Source: Acanthopleura granulata (taxonomy: Eukaryota > Mollusca > Polyplacophora > Chitonida > Chitonidae). Taken from it: DNA of 64,000 nucleotides. Every line of letters begins with the position of its first letter. Positions within the stretch are counted from its first letter, which is position 1. The notes below the pieces were generated by a model, which did no database searches, was not told where the DNA came from, and saw nothing but the letters and a program-made list of their open reading frames with translations. Location: NCBI GenBank assembly GCA_016165875.1, contig JABBOT010000001.1, positions 34,651,011-34,715,010 of the forward strand. The letters run 5' to 3'. Shown here piece after piece: positions 11,632-23,117 of this stretch. Position numbers and translations under genes: made by a program.

Positions 11632-13690
11632 ATACAGATATCAACACTCCTGATAAACAGGACTGCAGACAATGATCTTAAACCTAATTTACGACTTGGG
11701 CCGAAGGATGTTCACTAGAATCCGTGCCTTGGATGTTCGTGCTGACCCATAAGAACACCTCCTGATAAAGTTGGTCAATCAATTATCACGCGAGCTATGG
11801 ACATTAGGCCTCCAGATGAAAGGCCTAATTTAGATCAGCAGGACTCTAGGGCTACAGTTTCGCCACAGTTTCGTACATTCCTGGATATGGTATATATTTA
11901 CTGCGTTCCCCAATGTCTGCACGTAGAGTTAACTCACACAATGCTCCATCAATCATGAGCTTCAGCCTGATTTTAACACCGTCGCCCATTAATATCTGCT
12001 GACATCCACGCAAACGTTGATTGTGTTGTATGACATTAATTTACAGCATGGGTAAACATTTGTGGTCAGAATTATGGTCGTTGTCAACACTGGTTTTCCG
12101 CCTTAATCCCCCCACGGTATTGTTGTGTGATTGCTTGGCAATCTGCCAAGATCCTGGTCCACATTTTCTTGCCCTACCCGAAGCCTACGCCAGATGGATA
12201 TCGATACTTACATCACACGTAGAAAACCTTAGCATCTTGTAATTGAAAATAGGTCTAATAGATACGCAAGAAATCGCATTAGTTAAAATAAAGATTAAAA
12301 ATGTGCAGGACACTGGATAATGACTTTCGTATGTGACCTATACTGCCTGTCCATCGAAGTAATGAAAAAAGAATAAAACTTCATTAAGAGATAATCGATG
12401 GTTCTAAAAAATAAAGCACACGAACGTAACATATAAAATATATTTTTACAAAATATCTAAGAAGTTTTACAGCAACTTTCACACTATAATCGCACAATTT
12501 CTCAGATAACAGGATACTACATTTTCCCAAAACACTTATCAGGCGGTTGATTTTTGCAACCTAAAAAATAAAATGAAGACGGGTACGCTTCTCTGCTAAA
12601 TGTTAATTATTTTATAAGAATATAATTTGCCGTCTACAACGAGAAACCTCGGTTAAGAAGCACAGGACAACAAGAGAAAGGAGTGAAAGACTTTACTCAT
12701 TAAACACCATTAATTAGTTGGCTGCCTGACACAGAATCACGCTTGCTATCTGTGCCATGATATGAATAATTCTGTCCATAATCAGTTTTTCGATGTGAGT
12801 TTTAAATCTTCGACATGACTGTGTCAGCAATGGACAATCATATGATTGTAAAATATCCATTAACCAGGTGGTTAGCTCAGGAAACGTCACCGTAACTCAC
12901 AGCAAATTTAGTCGGATGATTTGTGGATAGGAATGTTTTGGAAATGTGTATTCTGAACAGAATGTTAGAAAACTTTCAGTGGATGCATTGTGGGCATTAA
13001 GCAAATTATGCTCTGTGTCGCAATCCTCGACCGCCTTTCGTACACATTGTGCCTATCACCACTATGTAGACAGCGTGTAACCGGAAAGCAAGAGAAAAAG
13101 ACACAAGAACTGAAAAAGTTGAAATAGCGGTGCAATTGTGGCTATCAACTGGCAAATGTCGCGTGAAGGATTGATAAAATTACCGCCGGGCAATTTTAGT
13201 TCAAATGAAAGCATCCGCCATGTGGTCCCTTAAGTGACATGATCTATTTAAAGGTATTGAAGCTTCTAAGCAAAACTTGCATCTCCAGTTCAATTTGGTT
13301 TTTCAAATGGCTTCGCATGGCGACTGAGGACGCCGGCTGGCGTGGTATCTAGTCACATATCATCAGGCAATATATCACATTCAAGGCTGAGTCTCAGGTT
13401 CAAGACATCGCTAACCTTGGCACGATTGCCAAACAGTAATAATGAGATGAGCACCAAAACAAGCCAGCAAATATTAAATACCCCTTTCTAGAGACATTGC
13501 CAGTGGGTTACAGTACCAATGGCCTGTAACGTTCTCAATCTAGATCCCATCAAGATTGTTAATGGCAAATGTTATGGTTGTTGAAAAATGAGAAACGCAG
13601 CACACCGTTTATAGTTATATAGTTGAAGCACACCATATGCTGAGCATGATGTTTGACATGATCTTTATATAAAATACGCAAATACTCTTT
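11632..13690 (+). repeat. Diverged segmental duplication, copy B
   Basis: This is colinear with 2750-5590 (anchors are given there). It lacks the SINE at 2774-2912 and the block 4365-4860. Between about 12235 and 12720 it is longer than copy A. The strongest conservation is at 13070-13330 and 13570-13600. Open frames are not preserved between copies, so I infer non-coding DNA. Confidence 0.85.
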
Positions 13691-13697
13691 GCATGCT

Positions 13698-13711
13698 GGG
13701 GGGGGAGGGGG
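13698..13711. repeat. G-rich tract at right edge of copy B
   Basis: GGGGGGGGAGGGGG lies immediately past the last alignable base of copy B. Copy A has no such tract at its edge. Confidence 0.8.
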
Positions 13712-13893
13712 TATTTATCGCGTTATTACTGAAGTGCAGGTTTTTACGTATTAGAAGATATTTGACAGAAATACTTGATGTACAGCATATCATGTTATGT
13801 GTAGGTCCTTTTTTACAATTTCTTAATTGTTTAATATCCTCTTTGAAGCTTTTCAAGTTGGAAAATGGATTGTTAAAACGCCCACCGGTTGTT

Positions 13894-14090
13894 GTAGGAG
13901 CATTTATCTATTATTCTCCGCATTGCTGGTAGACCAACTAATGGGTAGATTTTTAATATGCCGGTGAAGGAATATTAATCTATTATTCTCTACACTGCAG
14001 GTACAAAAGCTAATGGACGGGGTTTTAGTGTTTTTGGTATAGACGTTTATCTATTATACTATTCTTCACACTGCATGTAGCGTTGTAGAC
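13894..14090. repeat. About 72-bp tandem repeat, three units
   Basis: Units start near 13894, 13963 and 14039. Each contains TTTATCTATTATTCTCC or a close variant, then CACTGC(A/T)GGTA and, in two of them, CTAATGG. The third unit is shortened. Confidence 0.82.
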
Positions 14091-14094
14091 TTTA

Positions 14095-14660
14095 AATCTA
14101 CGTCATAACTGATAGGCTAAAACGGACGTGTGCCAAGGGTATGCCAACAAACGCCTTCTCCCTAATAACCTTTGATTCTGCAGTGAATGTAAGATTCTTA
14201 TTGACAAACCAATGCATGGCGTCAATATCTCTGGCCATCTGAGTTCCAGGTGTGTTTAATTAAACTTAATCAAGGTACGACTCAGATATCTAAATTTGTA
14301 TTCGAACTGGAAATTTTCCTTATATTATGAGATTGAAATTTGAATTAGCATTTGGACGGCCTTCGATCCATTGACGAAACTGATAGCTGCTTCTCTCTTC
14401 GACGTTGCCAGCTTTATTTATTATTTTAAAAAGTTATTTCTTATACATTATCTTGAGACTTACATTTCTACGCTGACTCTGGTCAGATAGACATATGTTC
14501 ACTGTGTTACTCACTCAACTTGCCTTACCAAGGTGTTACCAATAGTCCTTACAGCTATCATACATGTGTAATCAATATATCACATCTGTAAGTATAAAGA
14601 CGGTACCTGTATTTTTCCATTTTGTCGTTGTTGGATACTCTGATCTATTTATCTTAGTTG
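14095..14660. other. Sequence with no recognised feature
   Basis: I see no gene or repeat here. Confidence 0.4.
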
Positions 14661-14666
14661 TACATT

Positions 14667-14925
14667 CATTTATTTTTTTATTAATTTATTATTCATTTAT
14701 TTGATCGGTGTTGTACGCCCTACTCAAGAATATTTCACTTACACGGCCAGCATTACGGTGGCAGGAAACCGTGACCATCCGCAGGTTGCTGGCAGACTTT
14801 CCCACGTACGGCCGGAGAAGAAGTCATCATGAGGCTGGATTTGAACTCACAGCGATTGCACTGGTGAGAGGCTTCTGAGTCATTGCGCTGCGTTAGAGCG
14901 CTAACCGACTGAGCCAAGGAGGCCC
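14667..14925 (-). mobile_element. Near full-length tRNA-derived SINE
   Basis: On the minus strand the head reads GGGCCTCCTTGGCTCAGTCG, with a B box equivalent to GAGTTCAAATCC, and the body runs to GGTGTTGTACGCCC and a T/A tail at the left. The stretch equivalent to GGGCAGAGCCCGGGGAAAC is deleted. It is one of two copies with both head and tail. No convincing target duplication is seen. Confidence 0.94.
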
Positions 14926-14929
14926 AGTT

Positions 14930-16795
14930 ACGTGGCTTCAGGAGTCTTCATTGTCTTAGCGAGCACGAGAAAAAGGCATGGGTAGCACACTGAACACTGA
15001 TGACTGCTTCACTCTTACATATTACTAGCTACTTTTAACGATCTATACATTATGTCTTACGTATTCCTTCAGCAATTCGTGTTATAATTCTCTTTTGGAA
15101 ATGGATCTTGCGATTGTCATCTAGAAATACGCCTTCATGGTTTACAAATGTCTCACAGATGTCAGACTGGTTTAGATTCATGTATGTGCATTGCTCTAAT
15201 GACCGCGTTATTTTGTCTGCAGGCTATCCTTAAAACTATTAAGTGTTACTACATGTATGCGCTGCAACCAGTCAAAATGATTCCTGCAAGCTGACAAAAT
15301 TGCCACAACATTTTGTCATTTAATATGTTTCCCTTTCAGCTCAATAACATAATCGCTATAAACATCAACTTTCCCTTTGTACGGAGATGTATTGGCTGCA
15401 GACATGCCCCACGGCATGGCCTGAGATAGCACCATCAGACGGCAAGACAAATACATTGCGAAAGAAAGCACTGAAGTTCAGATACAAGTATTGTCAGAAT
15501 ACTTTCATAAAGGGTTTGAATTAAAACATCGTGCGGGAAAAGCACTCTCTTGATGGATGTTTACAACTGTGTGGAATTCCTCTATCGCAATTCATATCCA
15601 CCCATCACCAAGCTTTCGAAATTTAATGCTCCTCAATGTAATTGTTTTTTTCTGTAGCAGGTTGTTTGTTTGGGATAGTTATGGACATGTAGAAAATGTT
15701 CAGATAATCAACTGGGCCTATAGCGAGCTCTTACAATGTAGCCACAGTCGGTATGGCATAAAATGTTGGTTTAGACCTTTTCAGGATTTTCTAAGTCATG
15801 TTTTCAAGAAAAAATAATTATCAAAGCCCTCAAAGTTCTGAATTGGGACGATTTTCTCTACGGACGCAGGCAAATTAAATTTTTCAGCTTCTCTGTGTCA
15901 TTAAAGCAGTGAGACTCGGCATGTTTCGTAATAAAATGTTTCAAATTACACAGAGCCAAGGTTTTCAAAGTTAGGATGAATTCTACTCTCTAAAGGCGAA
16001 TCATCTGTACATTTGTGTGCGTTTCACGTTTAACTTATAAAGTTACAGAATTCCCAAAAATAAATTTCACTGTAATTCATTTATTTGTCTTACTTCCATG
16101 TTTGTCGTTGCGCACACTAAAGGTGATGTCATGATAATGTAAATAGATGTATTCCTCTCAATCTCATTAAGTCCAGTACTTGTGCCTGAAAACGGTTGCT
16201 CCAGGAATTTAGTGATCCATGGATAACGAGAAAAACATACAGCTTTGACTCCAGATCCATTTGTCACTCGTGGTCTCTTGACTGTTAGGCCCTCGGAATA
16301 TATTAGGCGTTGGAATGTATCTAATTGTGTAACAGAATATTTAAACCATAACCATGTGTTCCTTTTTCATCAGATATAGGTCGTTATATTGAGTCTGGGA
16401 AATCATTTGGCCCCTTAACATCTCTTGCGCTGTAAACATTTGCATGCCAAATTTGCAATATCTTGTAAAAGGTACTTTTCTAAGAGCTTGTATACAGTAT
16501 ATCCCTTGATGACAAGGAAAGGCGCCCAAAAACTTAAGTACACTAGGGTGTTTTCGAAAACATACAGTCAGCTCGGTGCATTTATGGAATTTAAAGCAAA
16601 ACTGTTCAGTAACCTCAGTACAATATTTCGTGGGATCAATCGCAAAGTATTATATGACTGGGAGTTGCATAGATATATAAATATGTTCAGGTAAAGTATC
16701 ATTTTTTGCGATTGATTTGCTTTAACAGCAGAGGTTTTTTGGACTTATACAAATCAACGCCATCGATTCATATGATTATCATGATTAGGAGGTCT
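14930..16795. other. Sequence with no recognised feature
   Basis: Frames of 86 codons (15557-15817), 66 codons (16067-16267, minus) and 89 codons (16425-16694) are open without known motifs. No repeat is seen. Confidence 0.4.
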
Positions 16796-16797
16796 TT

Positions 16798-16900
16798 AAT
16801 TTATTTATTTATTTGAATTGTGTTTTATGCAGTACTCATAAAAGTATTTCACTAATACGCCCGTGGTAAGCATTAGGGTGGGAGGAAACCGGTGTTATAA
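16798..16900 (-). mobile_element. SINE 3' half
   Basis: The left tail is TTTATTTATTTATTTGAATTG, followed by GTATTTCACTAATACGCCCG and GGGTGGGAGGAAACCGG. The 5' half is missing. It stands tail-outward and directly beside the next SINE. Confidence 0.85.
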
Positions 16901-16919
16901 CGAGGATAGGATAGAATGC

Positions 16920-17125
16920 TAGCTAGTGAGCCTCTCACCAATGTGTTAGTTGCAAGTTCAAGTCCAGCTCATGTTGGCTTCCTCTCGGGCCGTATGTCAG
17001 GTCTACCAGTAACCTGCGGATGATCGCGAAGTTTCCATCGAGCATCGTCCGTTTTTCTCCCACAGTAATGCAGTCCACCGTCGTATAAGTGGAACACATT
17101 TGAGTATGGCCAAAAAAATCAAATA
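16920..17125 (+). mobile_element. SINE lacking only the A-box region
   Basis: It begins in the anticodon region (GCCTCTCACCAATG), carries the B box GTTCAAGTCCAG and the body CTTCCTCTCGGGCCGTATG, and ends GTATGGCCAAAAAAATCAAA. With 16798-16900 it forms a head-to-head pair of opposite orientation. Confidence 0.9.
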
Positions 17126-17438
17126 TTCAGAAAAATATATGTAACCAATGTGCACTTCATGCAGTTGAGCTGTTTCTAGCAATACTGATTACTATTCGTC
17201 AAATGCATGTTCTTCACTGACAATTCTATTTGTTTCTCTATCAGAAAGCCTGACGTTTATGATCAGCAATTATACCCAGTTATAGCTATTGCTCTAGATA
17301 ATTCTACTGTTTACGCGGATGACAGTTCACTCTGAGTTTTTTATCATTACATATGGCTGATCATCTGCAATCTTTTCTGAATATGAAATCGTTTATTAAA
17401 CTGTTTCTGGATTGCTGTTGATTTTGTTCAGTGAAATA

Positions 17439-17620
17439 TTTATTTATTTATTTGATTGGTATTTTACGCCCTTATCAAGAATATTTCACTTATACAACGG
17501 AGGCCAGCATTATGGTGGCAGGAAACCGGGCAGAGCCCGGAGGAAACCCACGACCATCCAATGAGCTTTCGGGTCATGGGGCTGAGCTAACGCGCTAACC
17601 GATTGAACCACGGAAGACCA
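17439..17620 (-). mobile_element. SINE with internal deletion and 13-bp target duplication
   Basis: The tail is at the left (TTTATTTATTTATTTGATTG) and the head at the right (minus-strand A box TGGTTCAATCGGTTAGCG). The duplication GTTCAGTGAAATA at 17426-17438 is repeated at 17621-17633 with one mismatch. About 90 bp of body and B box are missing between CGACCATCC and the head. This deletion came before or after insertion, since both ends are intact. Confidence 0.94.
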
Positions 17621-17634
17621 GTTCACTGAAATAA

Positions 17635-18165
17635 CTAGTAACCAATAACTGTACATCATAAATGTAACATTTTTATAAAACTGTGCAGAGTAAGTCAGGG
17701 TTATTTTGTACGTCTCGTATCTGTGTATCAATCTATTTATAGATTTACATTCGCATAAAAAAGTAGCTCACAGCACGTACACAGCATGCTGTTACGTCAT
17801 ATTTGCTCTCGAGATGAGAGATGGTGATGGTTGAAGCGATTTATACACATATGTTCAGCAGTCTGCGAGATAATGACCGCTCGGTTCAAACTAATTGTGT
17901 ACACTTTATCAAAACATGACCGAGGGCTTGGCACGTAACTAAAACGTGCGAGGTAACAGGTGAAGAAGGAAAAGGTCAGAAAGCCTGCAGGAGACTGCTT
18001 GCTTCAGGCTCGAAAATCTGCTCATTGACCATTCGACCCCTTTATAAAGAAGCCGCTGTCGACGATGCTAAAACGTCGGTGCCTAAGGTGGCAAGTAGTT
18101 TAGGCTGTTCACCGAAGATGACAAATTAATCAGTATAAAACCATTTCTCCACAGGAGACCTAAAC
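17635..18165. other. Sequence with no recognised feature
   Basis: I see no gene or repeat here. Confidence 0.4.
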
Positions 18166-18169
18166 AGAC

Positions 18170-18285
18170 CCTTCCGTTCTTTTCCAACAATGAAACTCAC
18201 CCGCCTCCCACCCCGCTCCCTCCAACCCCACCACCATGACCATCACCACCCCACATCCCTTCCCACGCCTCAATTCCCGATAGAT
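18170..18285. repeat. C-rich pyrimidine-biased tract
   Basis: A strand-asymmetric stretch runs with blocks such as CCCGCCTCCCACCCCGCTCC and CACCACCATGACCATCACC, and few G. It is low-complexity sequence with no known function. Confidence 0.7.
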
Positions 18286-18720
18286 TATACATCATACACT
18301 CTTGTGTCAAGATCTCGTGTACATGTGTAAACAGCTCTTTGATTTATACTCTAGCCACATCTTCTGGTATTGCAGCAAAATGTCTTTCATGATCTCAAGA
18401 GAATCTTCTATAATCGAATAAGCATTCACATGTCTGATACGCAGGCTAGGGTATATGCTACAAAACCGAAACTCGGAGTTTGGCAGATTGCCAACAAATC
18501 TCGCACAGCATACATTATTACCTCAGGGGATTTAGACGGGAAAATGGTCGAGGAATAAGCATGATCATTTACACCGCAAATGTTTGGCTAGGCTGTAAAT
18601 TAATGTTATAGAACCTGAGTGTTTTCATGGATGACAACAACTATCCATGGATGATGGCGTTGGACAGGTTGAAACTCTCCGTAAACATGACTGATTGTGC
18701 ATGGTGTGATGGCATTGTCT

Positions 18721-18723
<3 letters not shown>

Positions 18724-18790
<67 letters not shown>
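18724..18790. repeat. (TA)n microsatellite, 67 bp
   Basis: It is an uninterrupted TA dinucleotide run of about 33 units, and so likely to vary in length between individuals. An open frame reading Tyr-Ile repeats across it is an artefact. Confidence 0.99.
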
Positions 18791-18793
<3 letters not shown>

Positions 18794-19390
18794 ACTAAAT
18801 AAGTCACAGATGGAATAAATGTGTATACAATTGTTGTATGTATTTGTTGTCTTCCTCTCATATTCTGATCTCTACATTTTAAAATTAGGTATGTGTTTAG
18901 TTTTTCCGAGAACCTTCATTTTTTTTAGTGTGTACTATTCTCCAACTGATCGGTAAAACAGGATACCGCAGTTTATTACCATAGCACTTAACAATTTTCT
19001 ACCATAACGGAAAGTCGTATAAAACAAAGTAGGTATGAAATGCTCAAAAGGGCTTATGTTAACTTATTTTGCTTCAATCTGACTTGAAAACATCCTACCT
19101 ATCCTGTCTCAATTTAGCACACAACACCCACCAAGGGAAAAAAACTATTTTAAGTGGAATCATTGCGACGCCAGCATGACAGCTCATGTTCCTGAGTGGG
19201 AACTTAAGACTTAAGACCATTAACACTCGTCCCACAATCAGGTGTCATAGGCGAGAGGAATACTGTTTTAAAGCCACATCCCTTTCGTTAACGAAACCAA
19301 AGAATTAAAAAAAAAAAAAAAAACAGAAAAGTATTCAACCAAAATGAGAACAATAATACGTTTCATTATTTTATGAACTTGGACTTTTCG
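18791..19390. other. Sequence with no recognised feature
   Basis: I see only a run of 17 A at 19307-19323. Confidence 0.4.
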
Positions 19391-19393
19391 CCT

Positions 19394-19490
19394 GGGGGGG
19401 GGGGGGGACTCCGTGGCTCAGTGAGTTAGCGCGATATCGCAGCGCAATGACCCGAAGCCTCCCACCAATGCGGTCACTGTGAGTTCAATA
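19394..19490 (+). mobile_element. SINE head only, preceded by 14 G
   Basis: After a run of 14 G (19394-19407) comes ACTCCGTGGCTCAGTGAGTT (A box), then CAATGACCCGAAGCCTCCC, CCAATGCGGTCACTGTGAGTT and a B box cut to GTTCAAT. Sequence homology ends at about 19490 in a short TA stretch. The G run sits where intact copies begin GGGCCTCCG, so it may be an expanded 5' end. Confidence 0.9.
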
Positions 19491-19609
19491 TATATATCCT
19501 GACTGTATTAACTTTCATCCCTTTTCTAAAGTAAATATACTCGTATGAAAGAGCATACGGAAATATCGACCTTATCAGTTATCAAATCAGTCAAAATGTA
19601 TCAATCTAA

Positions 19610-19658
19610 TATTTATTTCTTTAATTGGAGTTTAACGCCCCCCCTCAAGATGATACTT
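19610..19658 (-). mobile_element. SINE tail fragment
   Basis: TATTTATTTCTTTAATTGG, GTTTAACGCCCC and CTCAAGAT match the extreme 3' end of the SINE in reverse. It lies 120 bp from the head-only piece but in opposite orientation, so the two are not one split copy without an inversion. Confidence 0.75.
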
Positions 19659-19659
19659 T

Positions 19660-20195
19660 TAAAATGTTCTTGTGTATATTCAAGTCAAAACGAGAAAGCT
19701 GGCCATCACAAGCTCTCTCTCTCTCAGAAGTATATTTTCTTTATAAGTTTTATAAACCATGTATAGTAACCACATCTGCACTGCCTAGTTACCACAAGAG
19801 ATCAGCAGGCCTAACCGTTGGTCAAAGGGATAATGACTTTTGGCCGTGATGAACAATGGTCGTGAAGAATGTACCAGTTTCACTCCCTTGTTGGTGCGTA
19901 TTTCGCGTGCAGTGCGTGATCTTGGGCTTACAGAAAAAGACTATGGAGCATGAATACTGGGACAAATTTGTCTTCTTCACATCATTTTTACATCCACTGA
20001 CTGATTCCTTTAAATCACTTGTCACTTTCGACATCATAATTTGAGACAAACTTGTTCCAAATATATCAACACCTCAGTAACCGGTAAACAGCCAATAAAG
20101 CAGTTTCGGCTAACTGGAGAGTTTGTCTTTAAGTTCATAAGATACCTGCCTAAGGACGTTGGTGTTTTACCCATAAACCTGACCTCCGTAATTTA
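19660..20195. other. Sequence with no recognised feature
   Basis: Two nearly complementary frames overlap at 19822-20049. Neither has a recognisable domain. Confidence 0.4.
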
Positions 20196-20199
20196 GATG

Positions 20200-21235
20200 A
20201 AATATCTGTGGAAAACGGCACCATAAAACTGACTGAAATAAATACACACTAATGCTCTGGTTGAGATGTATTGACCATTTCTAACACACGTGTTGATTCG
20301 TTAGCCTAATAGACACAGGACAGACTTGCGTAGATAACCAAGAACGCTGACAACAAACGTCAAATACCTTGTTACCAACACTTTTAATATTTTAAATGAT
20401 TGTTTGGTTATTCTAAAGAACACGGTCTTACAACATTATATTTGTCACATATAGAGCCAACATGTAGTTTTCTCTGGTCTCAAAGGTTGGGAAAAGAAAT
20501 AGAAGAAGACCAGGTCATGAAGGTGAACAAATTTATCGATAAACTTCGAGCCGTAATTTGATGTTGATTATGACCCATGACTGACCACGCGGGTAAAAAT
20601 TAGTCTTCTAATTTATAGTTAGGCCTACAATCTTCTTAACTGCTTTTGTGTATAATGTCAACAATATATAACTGTTTGAATCCAATTTTTGTATAAGTCA
20701 TCAAAGAACATTACCGTCATAGCAAACCTTTCCTTTCATGACTGTGACATTCTACATGCATGCACAGCTCAGTGTAATAGGAAGATGGCCAAAGGGAGAC
20801 AATTTGTAGCAGTGTTGAGGAATTACGGTACCGTACATTATTGGCAGTTCTTTCATTTTTTTATCGTGGCTTTACTTCTGATAGAATAAACAGGTATCGG
20901 ACATGCTCTCTAGATTTGTTTACAGAAACAAAGATATATTTTATGGGGCTTATAAACCCTGCTGGACCTGTAATGCTAAAGGGGACTAACTTTTTTCATC
21001 AGTTTTACATGGGTTGGCCAGTTTCTCCAAAATGTTAAAAACTGTACGTACCCAAACCAAAGCACCCATGTCAGTAATTACCAAATGTCAACAACAAAAC
21101 ATGGATTTGGGATTAACATTTTTTCTGTTTCCATCCATTTTAAGACAGCGTCTTCTTGTAGAAAGCAAGTCATATGATATGGAATACGTGATATCCGCTC
21201 TGATGCATTAATTTGTCCAACTGGGAGTTTTCTGC
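20200..21235 (+). repeat. Alpha repeat, copy 1
   Basis: This aligns with 21236-21850. The left block GGAAAACGGCA ... CATTTCTAACACAC (20276-20289) matches 21416-21429. The right block TTTTTTCATCAGTTTTACA ... GACAGCGTCTTCTTGTAGAA (about 20992-21163) matches 21608-21771. The offset changes from 1140 to 609, so copy 1 has about 530 bp of additional DNA between the blocks. Confidence 0.75.
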
Positions 21236-21850
21236 CGGTAAATATCACAGTTATACATCTTGATTTATATTTTTTTTTAAAACTTCGCCTGCTCTGGCGG
21301 TGGTATTCTCCCTTAAATCTAAACGCCGCATTGAAGGTGGAATACTCTTTCGAAAGGCAGTGTAAACCCTAATGGAATAAACAACATTCCAATGAGTCAG
21401 TAGAGATATAATAGGCATTTCTAACACACTTGCTGATACTTTTGCCAATACAAAACATATGCTTACATGAAATATTAAATATGTTTTTACTGAAGCTTCT
21501 GATATATGAAATGGGTGTTAAATGTCTTTCGCTGTAGATTGAAAAAATTCAAAAAAGAAATAACGACCCGACTTACAATACACAAATTTGCTGTAATTTT
21601 TTTTTTTTCATCAGCTTTACACAGGTTAGTTAATTTCGCCAAACCGATCGCGCAAAACCCACAACAACAATGATTACAGAATGTCAACAAACAAACCGAC
21701 ATTTGAAGTTTAACTTTTCTGTTCAATTTTTGTCATCAAGGAATTCAAATTTAGACAGCATCGTGTTGTAGAAGGCACGTTTTATGATATATACTGTACG
21801 CACCGGTATCATTTACCTGGATTTTCTCCCAACTAACCTTGAGTGTATAG
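21236..21850 (+). repeat. Alpha repeat, copy 2
   Basis: This is the tandem partner of copy 1. The shared 3' block is AGACAGC(A/G)TC, TTGTAGAA and (T)ATGATAT. The 5' block AATAAACAACATTC at 21376 also matches copy 3 at 21961. Confidence 0.75.
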
Positions 21851-21889
21851 GCGATATACACTGTAGTTAGTATATGCTATATGTATATA

Positions 21890-22150
21890 GTTCTGGAAAC
21901 GGTGATATATTCCCGAGATTGCCGCTAACCTCTAGTGAAGTATTAAAATATAGTTTAGTAAATAAACAACATTCAAACACATCGGCCGATACACAAGTCT
22001 AATGCATGCAACTAAGATAAAATCGCGATATGCACAAATTCTAACAGCAGATTGTAGATGACGGAAAGTGTAATTTTACAAATTTTATACATCCATTTAG
22101 CCAAACATTTTTCGGTCAGTGACGACCTCTGAAAAGAATAAAGTTCCGCG
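21890..22150 (+). repeat. Alpha repeat, copy 3, partial
   Basis: GGAAACGGTG, GTAAATAAACAACATTC (to 21974) and AATTCTAACAGCAG match the 5' part of copy 2 at an offset of 585 bp. The 3' block is not convincing. Confidence 0.55.
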
Positions 22151-22154
22151 ACTG

Positions 22155-23117
22155 ACGAGATAAAAAGTCAAACTTTGTGTGCAAGCAACGTTGATTTGTT
22201 TTGTATAAGGGAATACATACGGTCTGGTTTCGTGGAAATCCTATAGATAGCTTAACGAATTATAAAAGAAATTCTGTGTTCTTAAAATTTAAATTTGGTA
22301 TCTAGTTAAATGCTATATTGCATACCGAGATCAGTTAGACACGAGAGAATACTTTGGCCAGAGAACATTTATAAACCACCCATTTCCTTCCCTCATATTA
22401 TTTCGCAAAAATGTAAAATTGCCAGAAACAGGATCAATGCGAATTTACAGCGAAGAGATTTATATACAATTATACCAAGACCCACACTTGATGACGCCAG
22501 CCTTGTACACTGGCCCTTGCCTTCCAAATTGTCAACTGTGGACGTCCTCAGCCTTAAGCTATGTCATGGAATTTTCCATTCAGGAATACAGGGGAGCTAA
22601 CACAACTGGTTTCGGAAGTTTCAGAATGATCTCCCTTATATTATGTGGTGATGTGTAGCCTTCTGCAACGTAATACTTGCCAAACCATTGATCTACGAAA
22701 TCAAGCTGTGTTAATCGCATTCGAAATGCTCTCTAATTCCGTTCAGGAGGTAAGGTCACACACAGATATTGCCTACACTATTCTATACACTATCATTTGG
22801 TGTCATTGGAAAGTCTCTTTAGAAAGTAGCATAACGATCGCATAATGACGTGGATGGGTTAAGCAGTATGTCACAAACAATTACGCCAGTTTAATGTGAA
22901 CCGGTGTGGTCCTCCGACATTTTTCCAAAGCTTGACGCGAGCAACAACACGCTATTTTAAATTTAAAAAACATCGTCTTCCGGCTGTTGCTGTTCACTTG
23001 GGTATTAAAATAAGCTAATTTACACCATAGCGGAATCTTTTTTTCAGCGCAAGCGCGAACCGCTGATCCGAAAGTCACAGTTAAATGAAATAAAATGTCA
23101 TAATGTTCTATGATTTT
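22155..23117 (+). repeat. Beta repeat, copy 1 (about 963 bp)
   Basis: It starts CGAGATAAAAA and is followed at once by copy 2 with the same start. Strong shared blocks are CTATGTCATGGAATTTTCCA (22559 and 23582), GAATGATCTCCCTTA (22624 and 23649), TCTTTAGAAAG/TGTTTAGAAAG (about 22815 and 24452) and CGCAAGC near 23048 and 24680. Frames inside are not kept between copies. Confidence 0.88.

Noticed and set aside
18627..18818. Tyr-Ile repeat protein
   Set aside because: It is a translation of the (TA)n microsatellite.
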